64,000 nt of DNA. It comes from Sciscionella marina DSM 45152 (GTDB lineage: Bacteria; Actinomycetota; Actinomycetes; Mycobacteriales; Pseudonocardiaceae). Numbering within the stretch: the stretch's first letter is position 1; each line of letters opens with the position of its first letter. Position numbers and translations under genes: made by a program. Below the pieces are notes generated by a model. That model searched no databases and was not told the origin of the DNA. It worked only from the letters and a program-made list of their open reading frames with translations. The DNA lies in contig NZ_KB905465.1 of the NCBI RefSeq assembly GCF_000379465.1, positions 1 through 64,000 on the forward strand. Direction: 5' to 3'. Positions 56,344 through 64,000 of the stretch are shown here, piece by piece.

Positions 56344-57778
56344 GCCCGGACCAGTCCCGTTTGGTCAGTCTGCGCCCGAACTGGTGCAGCGGCCGCTCCA
56401 CGAAGCGGTAGGTCAGCTCCACGACCAGCGCGGTGGCCAGCAGCGCCAGCACCACGGCGAGCCCGAGCGGCAGCTGTGTGTACAGCGCGGTCAGCACCGG
56501 GAAGAGCACCACGCCGTGCAACAGGTAGATCGCATAGGTCCGTTCAGAGAGCGCTGTCCAGATCGGCCGCTCGCGCAGGTGCTTCTCGGCGAGCAGGCCG
56601 AGCACGAACAGCACCACGGCCACCGCGATCGGGAACGGGCGCAGGATGTAGGCCTCGTCGAAGTGGGCGCGCGCGGCCCACAGGAACAGCAGCCAGCCGA
56701 ACAGCAGGAACACGCCCGCGGCGGCCATCGGGATCTTGCGCTGCCAGGCAGCCCAGATCACCTGGCCCAGGATCGGCACGAGCAGGTACGCGAACAGCGA
56801 GGCGAAGGCCGCGTACTCCTGGCCGAACAGGTCATGGGTGAGGAAGACCGCGACCACCAGGTTGAACTCCACGAGCAGCGCGAGCGGCGGAGACCGCCGG
56901 AACAACGGGGTCAGCAGCACGAGCAGGATGTAGAACAACACCTCGATGAACAGCGTCCAGGCCACGGCCACGTACGAATCCAGCGGTTTGAGGGTGAAGT
57001 TGTAGAAGAACAGGTTGGCGAACACCTTCGACGGCGTCACCGGTTCCGGATTCCCGGTGACCAACGGCGAGAAACCGAGGAACACGGCCACGAGCGCGAG
57101 CACGAACGCGGCGATGAACAACGGATAGATCCGGAAGAACCGGTTCACCGCGAACCGCGCCCCACCCATCCGGATCGCGATCGGGGTGACCACGAGCCCG
57201 CTGGTCAGGAAGAAGGCGGGAACCGAGATCCCGCCGGGGCCCTGATCGCCGAAACCGAGCGGGACGAACAGCCAGTGATCCAGCCAGTCGAGCAGGCCGA
57301 GATGCAGTCCCCTGCCATGCAGGAACACCCATTCCAGGTGGGAGTACACGATCAGGATCGCCGCGATCGCGCGCATGATGTCGATGAACGCGACCCGTTT
57401 CTTCTCCTCGACCGGTCTGACGCGTCTGCGCAGCCAGCCGGGCATGCGAAAGCTCCACGTCGATTCGGCACTCGCGGGCTCGGCGCTGACGGGTTCCGCG
57501 CCATCGAGTTCCGCACCGTCGGGTGCTGCACTGGCTGGTTCAGTGCTCGCTGGTTCCGGACTGGCCGATTCCTCGACGGCTTGTCCTTCGGCGGCTTGTT
57601 CCTCGGCCGGCGCCGGCTCGGGTTCGGTGATGCGCTCGATCACCGCGGTCTCGGCACTGTCGGGTTCGGCGCGACTCCGCTCGGGCACCGCGTCGATGGG
57701 TGCCGTTTCGGCCGGGTCCGGCGCCGCGTGCCGTCCCCGTTGGCGCTCTCCCGCGCGCGCTCGCGGTGGTGACACCAC
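56300..57778 (-). CDS. Membrane acyltransferase-3 with long acidic N-terminal extension
   Basis: 492 residues. Residues 1-105 are low-complexity Glu/Ala/Pro/Ser with many EPxSAEP repeats (SPEPASTEPASAAPDGAE); then an acyltransferase-3 core with FIDIMRAIAAILIVYSHLEWV (histidine of the first helix), PAFFLTSGLVVTP and ERTYAIYLLHGVVLFPVL. About ten membrane helices. Likely modifies a cell-surface glycan or lipid. GTG 57778 start (MVSPPRARAGERQ), overlaps the phosphatase-like gene tail-to-tail by 44 nt. The N-terminal tail's role is unknown. Confidence 0.82.
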   Translation of the reverse strand: MVSPPRARAGERQRGRHAAPDPAETAPIDAVPERSRAEPDSAETAVIERITEPEPAPAEEQAAEGQAVEESASPEPASTEPASAAPDGAELDGAEPVSAEPASAESTWSFRMPGWLRRRVRPVEEKKRVAFIDIMRAIAAILIVYSHLEWVFLHGRGLHLGLLDWLDHWLFVPLGFGDQGPGGISVPAFFLTSGLVVTPIAIRMGGARFAVNRFFRIYPLFIAAFVLALVAVFLGFSPLVTGNPEPVTPSKVFANLFFYNFTLKPLDSYVAVAWTLFIEVLFYILLVLLTPLFRRSPPLALLVEFNLVVAVFLTHDLFGQEYAAFASLFAYLLVPILGQVIWAAWQRKIPMAAAGVFLLFGWLLFLWAARAHFDEAYILRPFPIAVAVVLFVLGLLAEKHLRERPIWTALSERTYAIYLLHGVVLFPVLTALYTQLPLGLAVVLALLATALVVELTYRFVERPLHQFGRRLTKRDWSGLTRRRAGASARSGR

Positions 57779-57929
57779 GCCGACTCCAGCCCTTCACGAT
57801 CCCGCCCGATAACCGGATTCCGCAGGACACAGTACCTCGTCACGCGGTCATCCCGCGCCGAAACCCGGAACAGCACGATCGGTCACCGGGCGAGCGCGAT
57901 CAGCCCGAAAACCGGGCGGAACCACTCAG

Positions 57930-58787
57930 TCATACCTTCACCCGGACACGGAGCCGGGTCTGGCAGCGCGGGCAGAAGTAGGACGAGCGGTTCATGAACG
58001 GCTCCCTGCGGATCACCGTTCCACAACGAGAACAGTGTTCACCATCACGGCCATAGACCGAGAGCGAACGGTCGAAGTAGCCGGACTGGCCGTTGACGTT
58101 GACATAGAGCGCGTCGAAGGAGGTACCGCCGGCGCCCAGTGCCTCGCGCATCACCGCGGTCGCCGCCTCGAGTACCGCGCCGACCTGGGCGGACCGCAAC
58201 CGTTCCGTCGGCCGCGACCAGTGCAACCGAGCCCGCCAAAGCGCCTCATCGGCGTAGATGTTGCCGATCCCGGACACCAAAGACTGGTCGAGCAGCGCGC
58301 GTTTGAGCTCGGTGCGTTTACGGCGCATCGCGGCGATCACGGCCTCCGGTATGAACCCCGGTTCGAGCGGATCGGCCGCGATGTGCGCGATCGGCTCGGG
58401 AACCCCATCGAGAAGTTCCTCGACCGAGAGCCCGCCGAAGGTGCGTTGGTCGACGAATCGCAGCTCGGGTCCTTCGTCGGCGAACCGGACCCGTACCCGC
58501 AGGTGCGCCTCTGCCGGTGCGTCCGGCGGCTGGATGAGCAGCTGCCCACTCATGCCGAGATGACCGAGCACCGCCTCGCCCGCGCTGGTCGGCAGCCACA
58601 AGTATTTGCCCCTGCGCCGGGCCTCGAGGAATCGGGTGCCCTGCAGCCGCGCGCCGAAATCGCCGGCGCCGGGCACATGCCTGCGCACGGCACGCGGATG
58701 CAGCACCTCGACGGCGGCGATCTCCCTGCCGAGTACATGCGCCTCGAGGCCGGTTCGGACGACCTCGACCTCGGGAAGTTCGGGCAC
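57930..58787 (-). CDS. mutM: Formamidopyrimidine-DNA glycosylase
   Basis: 285 residues. Excises 8-oxoguanine and Fapy lesions. N-terminal PELPEVE gives the catalytic proline and glutamate; the H2TH region has [13 protein letters not shown]; the C-terminal zinc finger is [20 protein letters not shown] and CPRCQT. Start ATG 58787. It follows rnc after 45 nt, as in other actinobacteria. Confidence 0.97.
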   Translation of the reverse strand: MPELPEVEVVRTGLEAHVLGREIAAVEVLHPRAVRRHVPGAGDFGARLQGTRFLEARRRGKYLWLPTSAGEAVLGHLGMSGQLLIQPPDAPAEAHLRVRVRFADEGPELRFVDQRTFGGLSVEELLDGVPEPIAHIAADPLEPGFIPEAVIAAMRRKRTELKRALLDQSLVSGIGNIYADEALWRARLHWSRPTERLRSAQVGAVLEAATAVMREALGAGGTSFDALYVNVNGQSGYFDRSLSVYGRDGEHCSRCGTVIRREPFMNRSSYFCPRCQTRLRVRVKV

Positions 58788-58832
58788 TCGATCTTCTTCC
58801 GCTGAGTCTTGTCCGGCTGGGGTTTCTCCCGC

Positions 58833-59576
58833 TCAGCCTTCTTCGCCGTCGCCGGTGCCGAACTCGGCGGACAACGTGCGCCAGGCCGCCTCCGCCGCCT
58901 TCTGCTCGGCTTCCTTCTTCGTCTTGCCGATCCCGTTGCCGTGTGCGGTGGAGCGCACGAACACGGTCGCGGTGAACTCCTTGCGGTGGTCGGGCCCGTC
59001 CTCGGCGATCTGATATTCGGGCACGCCGAGCCCGTTGGCCGCGGTGAGTTCCTGCAGGCTGGTCTTCCAGTCGAGGCCCGCCCCCAGATTGGGTGCCTCG
59101 GCGAGCAGCGGATCGAACAGCCGGTGCACGCATCCGGTTGCGGTCTCGATCCCGTTCTGCAGATACACCGCGCCGATCATGGCTTCGAGGCCGTCGGCGA
59201 GAATGCTCGCCTTGTCCCGGCCTCCGGTGAGTTCCTCGCCCTTGCCGAGCAACAGGTGCGCACCGAGTCCACCGGGGCCGAGCTCGCGGGCCACCGAGGC
59301 GAGTGCGTGCATGTTCACCACGCTCGCCCGCAGTTTCGCGAGCTGGCCCTCCGGCAGATCCGGATGAGTGCGGTACAGGTGGTCGGTGACGACGAGACCG
59401 AGTACGGAGTCCCCGAGGAACTCCAACCGCTCGTTCGGCGGCAGACCACCGTGCTCGTACGCGTAGGAACGGTGCGTGAGCGCGAGCGTGAGCAGATCGT
59501 CGTCAATCGCCACGCCGAGCGCTTCGAGCAGTGGCCCCCGATCCGGGGACGCATTGCCCTGCTGGCGATCCGGCAC
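58833..59576 (-). CDS. rnc: Ribonuclease III
   Basis: 247 residues. Double-stranded RNA endonuclease. The signature [20 protein letters not shown] holds the metal-binding acidic residues, with D and E again in [15 protein letters not shown], and a dsRBD follows ([20 protein letters not shown] ... [18 protein letters not shown]). GTG 59576 start with AGGG upstream, 14 nt after the rpmF stop. The open frame upstream is a shadow of rpmF and DUF177. Confidence 0.97.
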   Translation of the reverse strand: MPDRQQGNASPDRGPLLEALGVAIDDDLLTLALTHRSYAYEHGGLPPNERLEFLGDSVLGLVVTDHLYRTHPDLPEGQLAKLRASVVNMHALASVARELGPGGLGAHLLLGKGEELTGGRDKASILADGLEAMIGAVYLQNGIETATGCVHRLFDPLLAEAPNLGAGLDWKTSLQELTAANGLGVPEYQIAEDGPDHRKEFTATVFVRSTAHGNGIGKTKKEAEQKAAEAAWRTLSAEFGTGDGEEG

Positions 59577-59590
59577 GAGCGATGCCCTGG

Positions 59591-59776
59591 TCAGTTGGCG
59601 GGTTCGACGACCCGCCGACCGTCGTACTGGCCGCACGACGGGCAGGCGACGTGCTGGAGCTTCGGCTGACGGCAGGCGCGGTTCGAGCAAGCCACGAGGT
59701 TCGGCGCAGTCGTCTTCCACTGCGAACGGCGCGTACGCGTGTTCGAGCGCGACATCTTCCGCTTCGGGACGGCCAC
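59591..59776 (-). CDS. rpmF: 50S ribosomal protein L32
   Basis: 61 residues. Starts [20 protein letters not shown]; the zinc ribbon CSNRAC ... CPSCG shows this is the zinc-binding type (C+). GTG start. Standard position between yceD and rnc. Confidence 0.97.
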   Translation of the reverse strand: MAVPKRKMSRSNTRTRRSQWKTTAPNLVACSNRACRQPKLQHVACPSCGQYDGRRVVEPAN

Positions 59777-59800
59777 GAGGTTTCTCCTTGAGTCTGAGAA

Positions 59801-60382
59801 CTAGTCTTGGTTCTGCTCGGGGCCACCGAAACGCTCGCGCAGCGCGGCCCACCGAGGATCAATTCTCTCATGCGTGTGTCCGGGCTCGAGATCGGCCCAC
59901 TTCCTGCCGCAGTCCACGCACAGACCGGGGCAGTCCGGGGAGCACAGCGGCGCCTGGGGCAGCGCGAGCACCAGGGCGTCCCGCACGATCGGCTCCAGGT
60001 CGGCGAAGTCGTCGACCAGCCGGAACACCTCGTCGGACTCGGTGGTCTCCTCGGTGGTGCTCTCCGGGTACGCGAACAGCTCCATGATCTCGGCACCCGT
60101 CTCGCCGTGCACCGGATCCAGGCAGCGCATGCAGGCACCCGTGTAGTCCACGCTCGCTGTCCCACTCACCAGCACACCCTCCACGACCGCCTCGGCGAGC
60201 AAGTCCAGCCGGACGGGAGTGTTCTCGGCGATGGTGACCACATCCGGCACACCGAGCTCCATCCCGATCGGAGCCTCGTACTCATAGGTCCTGGACGTGC
60301 CGGGACGCCTGCCGAGCATGCGGGTGTCGAGCACCCACGGGTTCACCGAACCACGGCGCGTTTGCTGCTGCGACACTGTCAT
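59801..60382 (-). CDS. DUF177 (YceD-like) protein
   Basis: 193 residues. YceD family, linked to 23S rRNA and ribosomal-protein gene expression and usually upstream of rpmF. Features: [26 protein letters not shown], the acidic hinge [10 protein letters not shown] and the [18 protein letters not shown] cysteine module with the final [15 protein letters not shown]. 24 nt upstream of rpmF, so in one operon. Confidence 0.9.
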   Translation of the reverse strand: MTVSQQQTRRGSVNPWVLDTRMLGRRPGTSRTYEYEAPIGMELGVPDVVTIAENTPVRLDLLAEAVVEGVLVSGTASVDYTGACMRCLDPVHGETGAEIMELFAYPESTTEETTESDEVFRLVDDFADLEPIVRDALVLALPQAPLCSPDCPGLCVDCGRKWADLEPGHTHERIDPRWAALRERFGGPEQNQD

Positions 60383-60459
60383 CCCTCGATCGGCACGGCT
60401 GCTTGTCGACCCCCGCCGTACAGGTTACGCGAGGTAATCGTGGAACGCGAAGAGAGTTC

Positions 60460-61230
60460 CTAGGCCGTGTAGTCGAAGGGCACGTCCAGGTCGTTGTGCT
60501 GCTGACGCTGCGGTTCCTGGTACTGCTCCTGGTACTGCTGTTGCTGATACTGCTGCTGGTACTGGGGCGACGGCTGCGGGGGCATCCCCTGCGGCCGCAG
60601 ATGTGCCCGGCCGTTGTCGATGGTGCGCATCGTGTGGTGCAGCAGGTCCTCGAACTCGGCAAGTTTGGTGTCCACGTACACATCGCAGTCCGCGCGCACG
60701 CGATCGGTCTCGGCGTGCGCCGCCTCGACGATGCGCGTGCCCTCGGCTTGCGAGGCGCGCACCACCTCGGACTGGGAGACGAGCCGGTCCTGTTCGGCCT
60801 GCCCGGCAGCGACGGCCTGCTCGTAGCTGGCCTGGCCGGCGTCGCTGAGCCGCTCGTACTCGGCCCGGCCCGCCTCGATGGTCTGGTTCGCCTCCGTCTG
60901 CGCGGCCTCGAGCATCTCCTCGACCTTGCGCTGGGCTTCGGCGAGCGTCCGCTCGGCTTCCTCACGCGCGTTCCCGGTCGTCTCCTCGGCCTCGAGATTG
61001 GCCTTGGAGATCGTCTGCTCGGACTCGTGCTCGGCGGTGGCCACGATCTCATCCCGGCGATCGAGCACGTCCTGGGCGTCGTCGAGCTCGCTCGGCAGTG
61101 CATCCCGCACATCGTCGAGCAGCTCGAGCACATCGCCTCTCGGCACGACACAGTTCGCCGTCATCGGGACGCCGCGCGATTCCTCGAGGATGGTTACGAC
61201 CTCATCGAGGGCTTCGAACACCCGGTACAC
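60460..61230 (-). CDS. SepIVA-like DivIVA-domain cell-division protein
   Basis: 256 residues. N-terminal YRVFEALDEVVTILEESRGV and CVVPRGDVLELLDDVRDALP match the mycobacterial SepIVA (DivIVA-like) head; residues 55-190 are a continuous coiled coil rich in A, E, Q (EEAERTLAEAQRKVEEMLEA), and the C-terminus is a Gln/Tyr-rich tail (QYQQQYQQQQYQEQYQ). Acts in septum or polar cell-wall assembly in mycobacteria. GTG 61230 preferred (AGGAG 8 nt upstream) over GTG 61239. Confidence 0.85.
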   Translation of the reverse strand: MYRVFEALDEVVTILEESRGVPMTANCVVPRGDVLELLDDVRDALPSELDDAQDVLDRRDEIVATAEHESEQTISKANLEAEETTGNAREEAERTLAEAQRKVEEMLEAAQTEANQTIEAGRAEYERLSDAGQASYEQAVAAGQAEQDRLVSQSEVVRASQAEGTRIVEAAHAETDRVRADCDVYVDTKLAEFEDLLHHTMRTIDNGRAHLRPQGMPPQPSPQYQQQYQQQQYQEQYQEPQRQQHNDLDVPFDYTA

Positions 61231-61339
61231 GATCCACACTCCTGACCCAACGTCACCGCGTCGTTGTTTCCCCGACAGTGTGACTCGCGGATGCGGTCAT
61301 TTCCCGGATGCCGAGCGCCCTGGCGTGTCCCCTACGTGC

Positions 61340-61798
61340 TCAGGCGCCCACATTGACGAGCGAGAACGACTTGTAGTGATCGTCTGTGTAGAAGTACTCG
61401 GAACCTTTTCCGGTGACGAACCGTCGCGCACCCCGGTCATCACTACCCGGAGTCTTCACGGTGAATTCGTGGTAGTACCCGGAATCACATTTCGGCAGAA
61501 TTCCCTCACGGTTGCTGAACACCGTGCCGTCCTGCGGATACGGGTACGGCCCGCCCTTCTTGATCAGGTTCACCGTGTCGGTCGCCTCCTTCGGCAGCGT
61601 GGAGAGGTCGACCTTCTTGTAGCTCGAGGTGTCCCCGCAGTTCGGCTGTGCGGCGACGGTGTGACCGGTGTGCGTGGCCAGGCCCGGATCTCCGACGGCG
61701 GGTCCGGCGCAGCCGAGCAGCGCGGCGAACGCGAAGACACCGGCGAGCACCGGGGCGAGGAAGCGGTTGCGAATGTGGCCTGTGTTCGGTGTGCGCAT
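61340..61798 (-). CDS. Secreted guanyl-specific ribonuclease (RNase Sa-like lipoprotein)
   Basis: 152 residues. N-terminal signal RFLAPVLAGVFAFAALLGC ends in a lipobox cysteine (C30), so probably lipid-anchored. The mature domain is like RNase Sa: LPKEATDTVNLIKKGGPYPYPQDGTV, FSNREGILP, GYYHEFTVKTPG and YTDDHYKSFSLV. Catalytic residues appear kept: E98 (NREG), R122 and R126 (DRGARR), H141. Cleaves RNA after guanosine outside the cell. No barstar-like inhibitor gene lies next to it. ATG 61798. Confidence 0.88.
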   Translation of the reverse strand: MRTPNTGHIRNRFLAPVLAGVFAFAALLGCAGPAVGDPGLATHTGHTVAAQPNCGDTSSYKKVDLSTLPKEATDTVNLIKKGGPYPYPQDGTVFSNREGILPKCDSGYYHEFTVKTPGSDDRGARRFVTGKGSEYFYTDDHYKSFSLVNVGA

Positions 61799-61860
61799 GA
61801 CCGGTGACCATAACCGCCCCAGGTGTCCTCGGGCTTTCCTCGCGGTGAAAGATTCTCCGC

Positions 61861-62325
61861 GTGAGTGACGACGAAGGAACCACCATCCGCAGGGCACGGC
61901 GCGCCGACGTCCCCGCGATCGTCGCGATGCTGTCCGACGACTTCCTCGGCGCGAAGCGGGAGTACGCCACCGACGATCCGCGCTACCTCGAGGCCTTCGA
62001 TCGGATCGACACCGACCCGAGCGAGCTGCTCGTCGTGGCTGAGTCCGGTGGCGAACCGGTCGGCACATTACAGCTGAGCTGGCTGCTCGGACTGTCCAGG
62101 GGCGGAGCGCTGCGTGCGCAGATCGAAGCCGTCCGGGTGCGCTCCGATCAACGCGGGAACCGGCTCGGCGAGCGCCTCGTGCGCTGGGCGCTGGACACCG
62201 CCCGTACCGAAGGTGCGGTACTCGTACAGCTGACCTCGGACCTGAAACGTGCCGATGCGCACCGATTCTACGAGCGGCTCGGTTTCGCACACACTCACAC
62301 CGGGATGAAGCTCACCCTCGGCTGA
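61861..62325 (+). CDS. GNAT family N-acetyltransferase
   Basis: 154 residues. GNAT fold: TIRRARRADVPAIVAMLSDD, RAQIEAVRVRSDQRGNRLGERLVRWAL with acetyl-CoA motif QRGNRLG, and ADAHRFYERLGFAHTHTGMKL. Resembles small stress or antibiotic-type acetyltransferases; substrate unknown. GTG start 61861. Divergent from the RNase gene and convergent with coaD (1 nt apart). Confidence 0.88.
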   Translation: MSDDEGTTIRRARRADVPAIVAMLSDDFLGAKREYATDDPRYLEAFDRIDTDPSELLVVAESGGEPVGTLQLSWLLGLSRGGALRAQIEAVRVRSDQRGNRLGERLVRWALDTARTEGAVLVQLTSDLKRADAHRFYERLGFAHTHTGMKLTLG

Positions 62326-62326
62326 G

Positions 62327-62806
62327 TCAGCCCTGCGCGAGCCGCTCCAGTAGCAGCTCGTGCACGATGGGCGGGAGCAGCCCGTCCACCGGTCCCCCGT
62401 GCGCGGCGACCTCCTTGACCAGCGAGGAGGACAGGAAGGAGTAGCGCGGGCTGGTGGGCAGGAACAGCGTCTCGACCCCGGTGAGCCCGTGGTTCATCTG
62501 CGCCATCTGCAGCTCGTAGTCGAAATCCCCCGCCGCGCGGATCCCCTTGACGATCACGGGGGCCTGCTCGGCCCGGCAGTAGTCGACGAGCAGACCCTCA
62601 TAGGAGTCGGCGCGCACATTGCCGAACTCCTCGCTGACCTGCGCGATCATCGCCAGGCGTTGGTCAGGAGTGAACAGGGTGCGCTTGTTCTTGTTGATTC
62701 CCACCGCGACGATGACCTCGTCGAACAGACCGCTGGCCCGTTCGATCACGTCGAGGTGCCCGTTGGTGATCGGATCGTAGGAACCTGGACAGACCGCTCT
62801 GCGCAT
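62327..62806 (-). CDS. coaD: Phosphopantetheine adenylyltransferase
   Basis: 159 residues. Fourth step of coenzyme A synthesis. Nucleotidyl-transferase motif GSYDPITNGHLDVI (9-22) with the T/HxGH signature and the ATP-site segment PRYSFLSSSLVKEVAAHGG. Follows rsmD after 11 nt, its usual neighbour. Confidence 0.97.
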   Translation of the reverse strand: MRRAVCPGSYDPITNGHLDVIERASGLFDEVIVAVGINKNKRTLFTPDQRLAMIAQVSEEFGNVRADSYEGLLVDYCRAEQAPVIVKGIRAAGDFDYELQMAQMNHGLTGVETLFLPTSPRYSFLSSSLVKEVAAHGGPVDGLLPPIVHELLLERLAQG

Positions 62807-62817
62807 GGCTGTGCAGC

Positions 62818-63372
62818 CTAACGGCCCGTGAACACCACCTGATGCACGGTGGTCTCCCCGTAGCGGCGTGCCCGCCCCGGTTCGAGCCCGTGCGGCCAGT
62901 CCGGTTCCGGGGCGCGAGCGGATGTCTCGAGCACGAGCACAGCGTCCTCGGCCAGCCAGCCTTCGGTCAGTTCCCGAAGCACGGTACTCAGCTGGGCGGC
63001 GGCGATGGCGTACGGCGGATCGGCGAGCACCAGGTCGAACGGGTCCGCCGGGGGCGTGGCGAGCACGGTCTCCGCTTTGCCGCGCACCACCCGTGAGCCG
63101 GTGAGGCCGAGCTCGGCGAGGTTGGCGCGCAGTACCCCGGCCGCCCGGCCGTCGGATTCAACGAACACGGCCTCGTGCGCACCACGGGAAAGTGCCTCGA
63201 TACCGAGGGCGCCGGATCCGGCGTAGAGGTCGAGCACCCGGCCGGCCACTCGATCGTCGGATTCGAGCGCGGAGAACAGCGCCTCGCGAACCCGTTCCGC
63301 GGTCGGCCGCGTCCCCTTCGGCGGCACCCTGATCCGCCTGCCACCGACGCTGCCTGCGACGATCCTGGTCAC
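62818..63372 (-). CDS. rsmD: 16S rRNA (guanine966-N2)-methyltransferase RsmD
   Basis: 184 residues. Methylates G966 of 16S rRNA. Motifs: IVAGSVGGRRIRVPPKGTRPTAERVREALF, LDLYAGSGALGIEALSRGA (SAM), and LADPPYAI (NPPY-type catalytic motif). GTG 63372 start; the upstream open frame is not conserved. Confidence 0.95.
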   Translation of the reverse strand: MTRIVAGSVGGRRIRVPPKGTRPTAERVREALFSALESDDRVAGRVLDLYAGSGALGIEALSRGAHEAVFVESDGRAAGVLRANLAELGLTGSRVVRGKAETVLATPPADPFDLVLADPPYAIAAAQLSTVLRELTEGWLAEDAVLVLETSARAPEPDWPHGLEPGRARRYGETTVHQVVFTGR

Positions 63373-63569
63373 CGCGCCTCCCGGCCGCGCGAATGCGGGT
63401 GCGCTGTCACGAGTTCGGAGTTTACGCGTCACCCGGACAGCCATATTCACCGACCAGGGGCGGACGTACGCGCGCACGCGACGTAAGCTCGAACGTCTGA
63501 GATTACCGGCCGGGGAGGCACGGCGGATGATCTCAGGCGTTCAGGAGCGGGTAGCTAGCGGAGCGATGG

Positions 63570-64000
63570 GTGTCCAGAACGACGACGGATGAGGGCCTGG
63601 CAGCGCAGGCCGCCGAGATCGCGATCGAGCAGCGCCACGTCGACCGGGTGTACGCCAGGGTCACCGAGCTGCGCACGCACGCGGAATCCATGCGAGACAA
63701 GGGTTTCGCGGTCGCGGACGGTGCACGCAACGAGGACGAGCTCGAAGCGGGACAGATGCTGCTACAGCGCGACATCATGGTCGCGCACGCCTCCAAGGTG
63801 CTGCAGTCGCTCGACGCAGAGCACGAGGGACTGGTGTTCGGCAGGCTGGACCTCGTCGATGGGGAGACCATTTACGTCGGACGGCTCGGCATCCGCGACG
63901 AGGAGTACAACAACCTGGTCACCGACTGGCGCGCCCCCGCGTCGGCCGCTTTCTACCAGGCCACCGCTGACCAGCCGATGGATGTGATCCGCCGCAGGGT
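63570..64000 (+). CDS. HelD-like UvrD-family helicase (5' part)
   Basis: The gene runs off the right edge. About 143 codons are visible: GTG 63570 gives MSRTTTDEGLAAQAAEIAIE, then QRHVDRVYARVTEL, LQRDIMVAHASKVLQSLDA, GLVFGRLDLVDGETIYVGRL and DWRAPASAAFYQAT. These match the N-terminal coiled coil and 1A region of actinobacterial HelD, the RNA polymerase-recycling factor. The reading frame has no start-to-stop ORF in the window because the stop is beyond it. A TAAGCT -10-like box lies at 63484-63489. Confidence 0.85.
   Translation, partial: MSRTTTDEGLAAQAAEIAIEQRHVDRVYARVTELRTHAESMRDKGFAVADGARNEDELEAGQMLLQRDIMVAHASKVLQSLDAEHEGLVFGRLDLVDGETIYVGRLGIRDEEYNNLVTDWRAPASAAFYQATADQPMDVIRRR

Noticed and set aside
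63373-63569. Rifampicin-associated element in front of helD
   Set aside because: The known RAE inverted repeat (GGGGCTTGCGGCAAGCCCC-like) was looked for between rsmD and helD and not found.

Overview
The window comes from a high-GC actinobacterium, probably of the Pseudonocardiaceae. The evidence is the 16S 5' end, the mycothiol-dependent isomerase family, the SepIVA homologue, the gene order argCJBDFRGH, infC-rpmI-rplT-trmH and rsmD-coaD-sepIVA-yceD-rpmF-rnc-mutM, and the frequent GTG starts. Genus cannot be fixed from sequence alone.

Layout. 1-524: the first ~98 nt of a 16S rRNA gene (minus strand) with its leader and promoters. 525-10213: a 3-methyladenine DNA glycosylase, a GNAT protein and the complete tightly coupled arginine operon argC-J-B-D-F-R-G-H (minus), with an ARG-box array on a probably leaderless argC promoter. 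10210-13546: RlmA-type rRNA methyltransferase, a TetR regulator with a frameshifted deazaflavin-type oxidoreductase, a membrane acyltransferase and a strong bidirectional terminator. 13560-19640: a translation block (pheS-pheT; infC-rpmI-rplT-trmH) in which infC and the rRNA methyltransferase both appear to start at AUC. 19644-26683: a DUF1844 protein and a D-amino-acid catabolic locus (RidA, eIF2B-like isomerase, D-serine-deaminase-like enzyme, N-acyl-D-amino-acid deacylase, GntP permease, lactonase-fold protein). 26699-32119: a phosphotransferase, uvrA, a mycothiol-dependent isomerase-family protein and an MBL hydrolase. 32372-37734: an accessory stretch with a GT-B-like protein, a STAND/TPR protein with a degenerate P-loop, a MerR regulator behind a near-consensus DtxR/IdeR iron box, a DedA protein and a decayed P-loop kinase pseudogene. 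37779-42758: rnhA, an SRPBCC protein, smc and acylphosphatase.

42813-57778 is a 15-kb accessory block lying between acyP-smc and mutM, genes that are usually close in actinobacteria. It holds the complete kdp potassium system (kdpFABC, kdpDE plus an upstream 27-residue membrane peptide), asnB-marR, a VOC protein, the cobalt transporter cbtAB behind a cobalamin riboswitch, a histidine-phosphatase relative and another acyltransferase. 57930-63372 returns to the core block (mutM, rnc, rpmF, yceD, sepIVA, coaD, rsmD), interrupted by a secreted RNase Sa-like lipoprotein and a GNAT protein. The window ends inside helD.

The most unusual signal is a set of short sequences sitting exactly at translationally coupled operon junctions (argC/argJ, kdpA/kdpB, and the small membrane ORF/kdpF). 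Each forms a 21-31 codon ORF that joins its neighbours by ATGA overlaps on both sides. Two are clear relatives of one another 42 kb apart. The third is a palindromic element with terminal inverted repeats and a near-duplicated ATGAC-ATCACC start, which looks like insertion that preserved coupling. The second is the pair of AUC starts in infC and the rRNA methyltransferase of the same operon.
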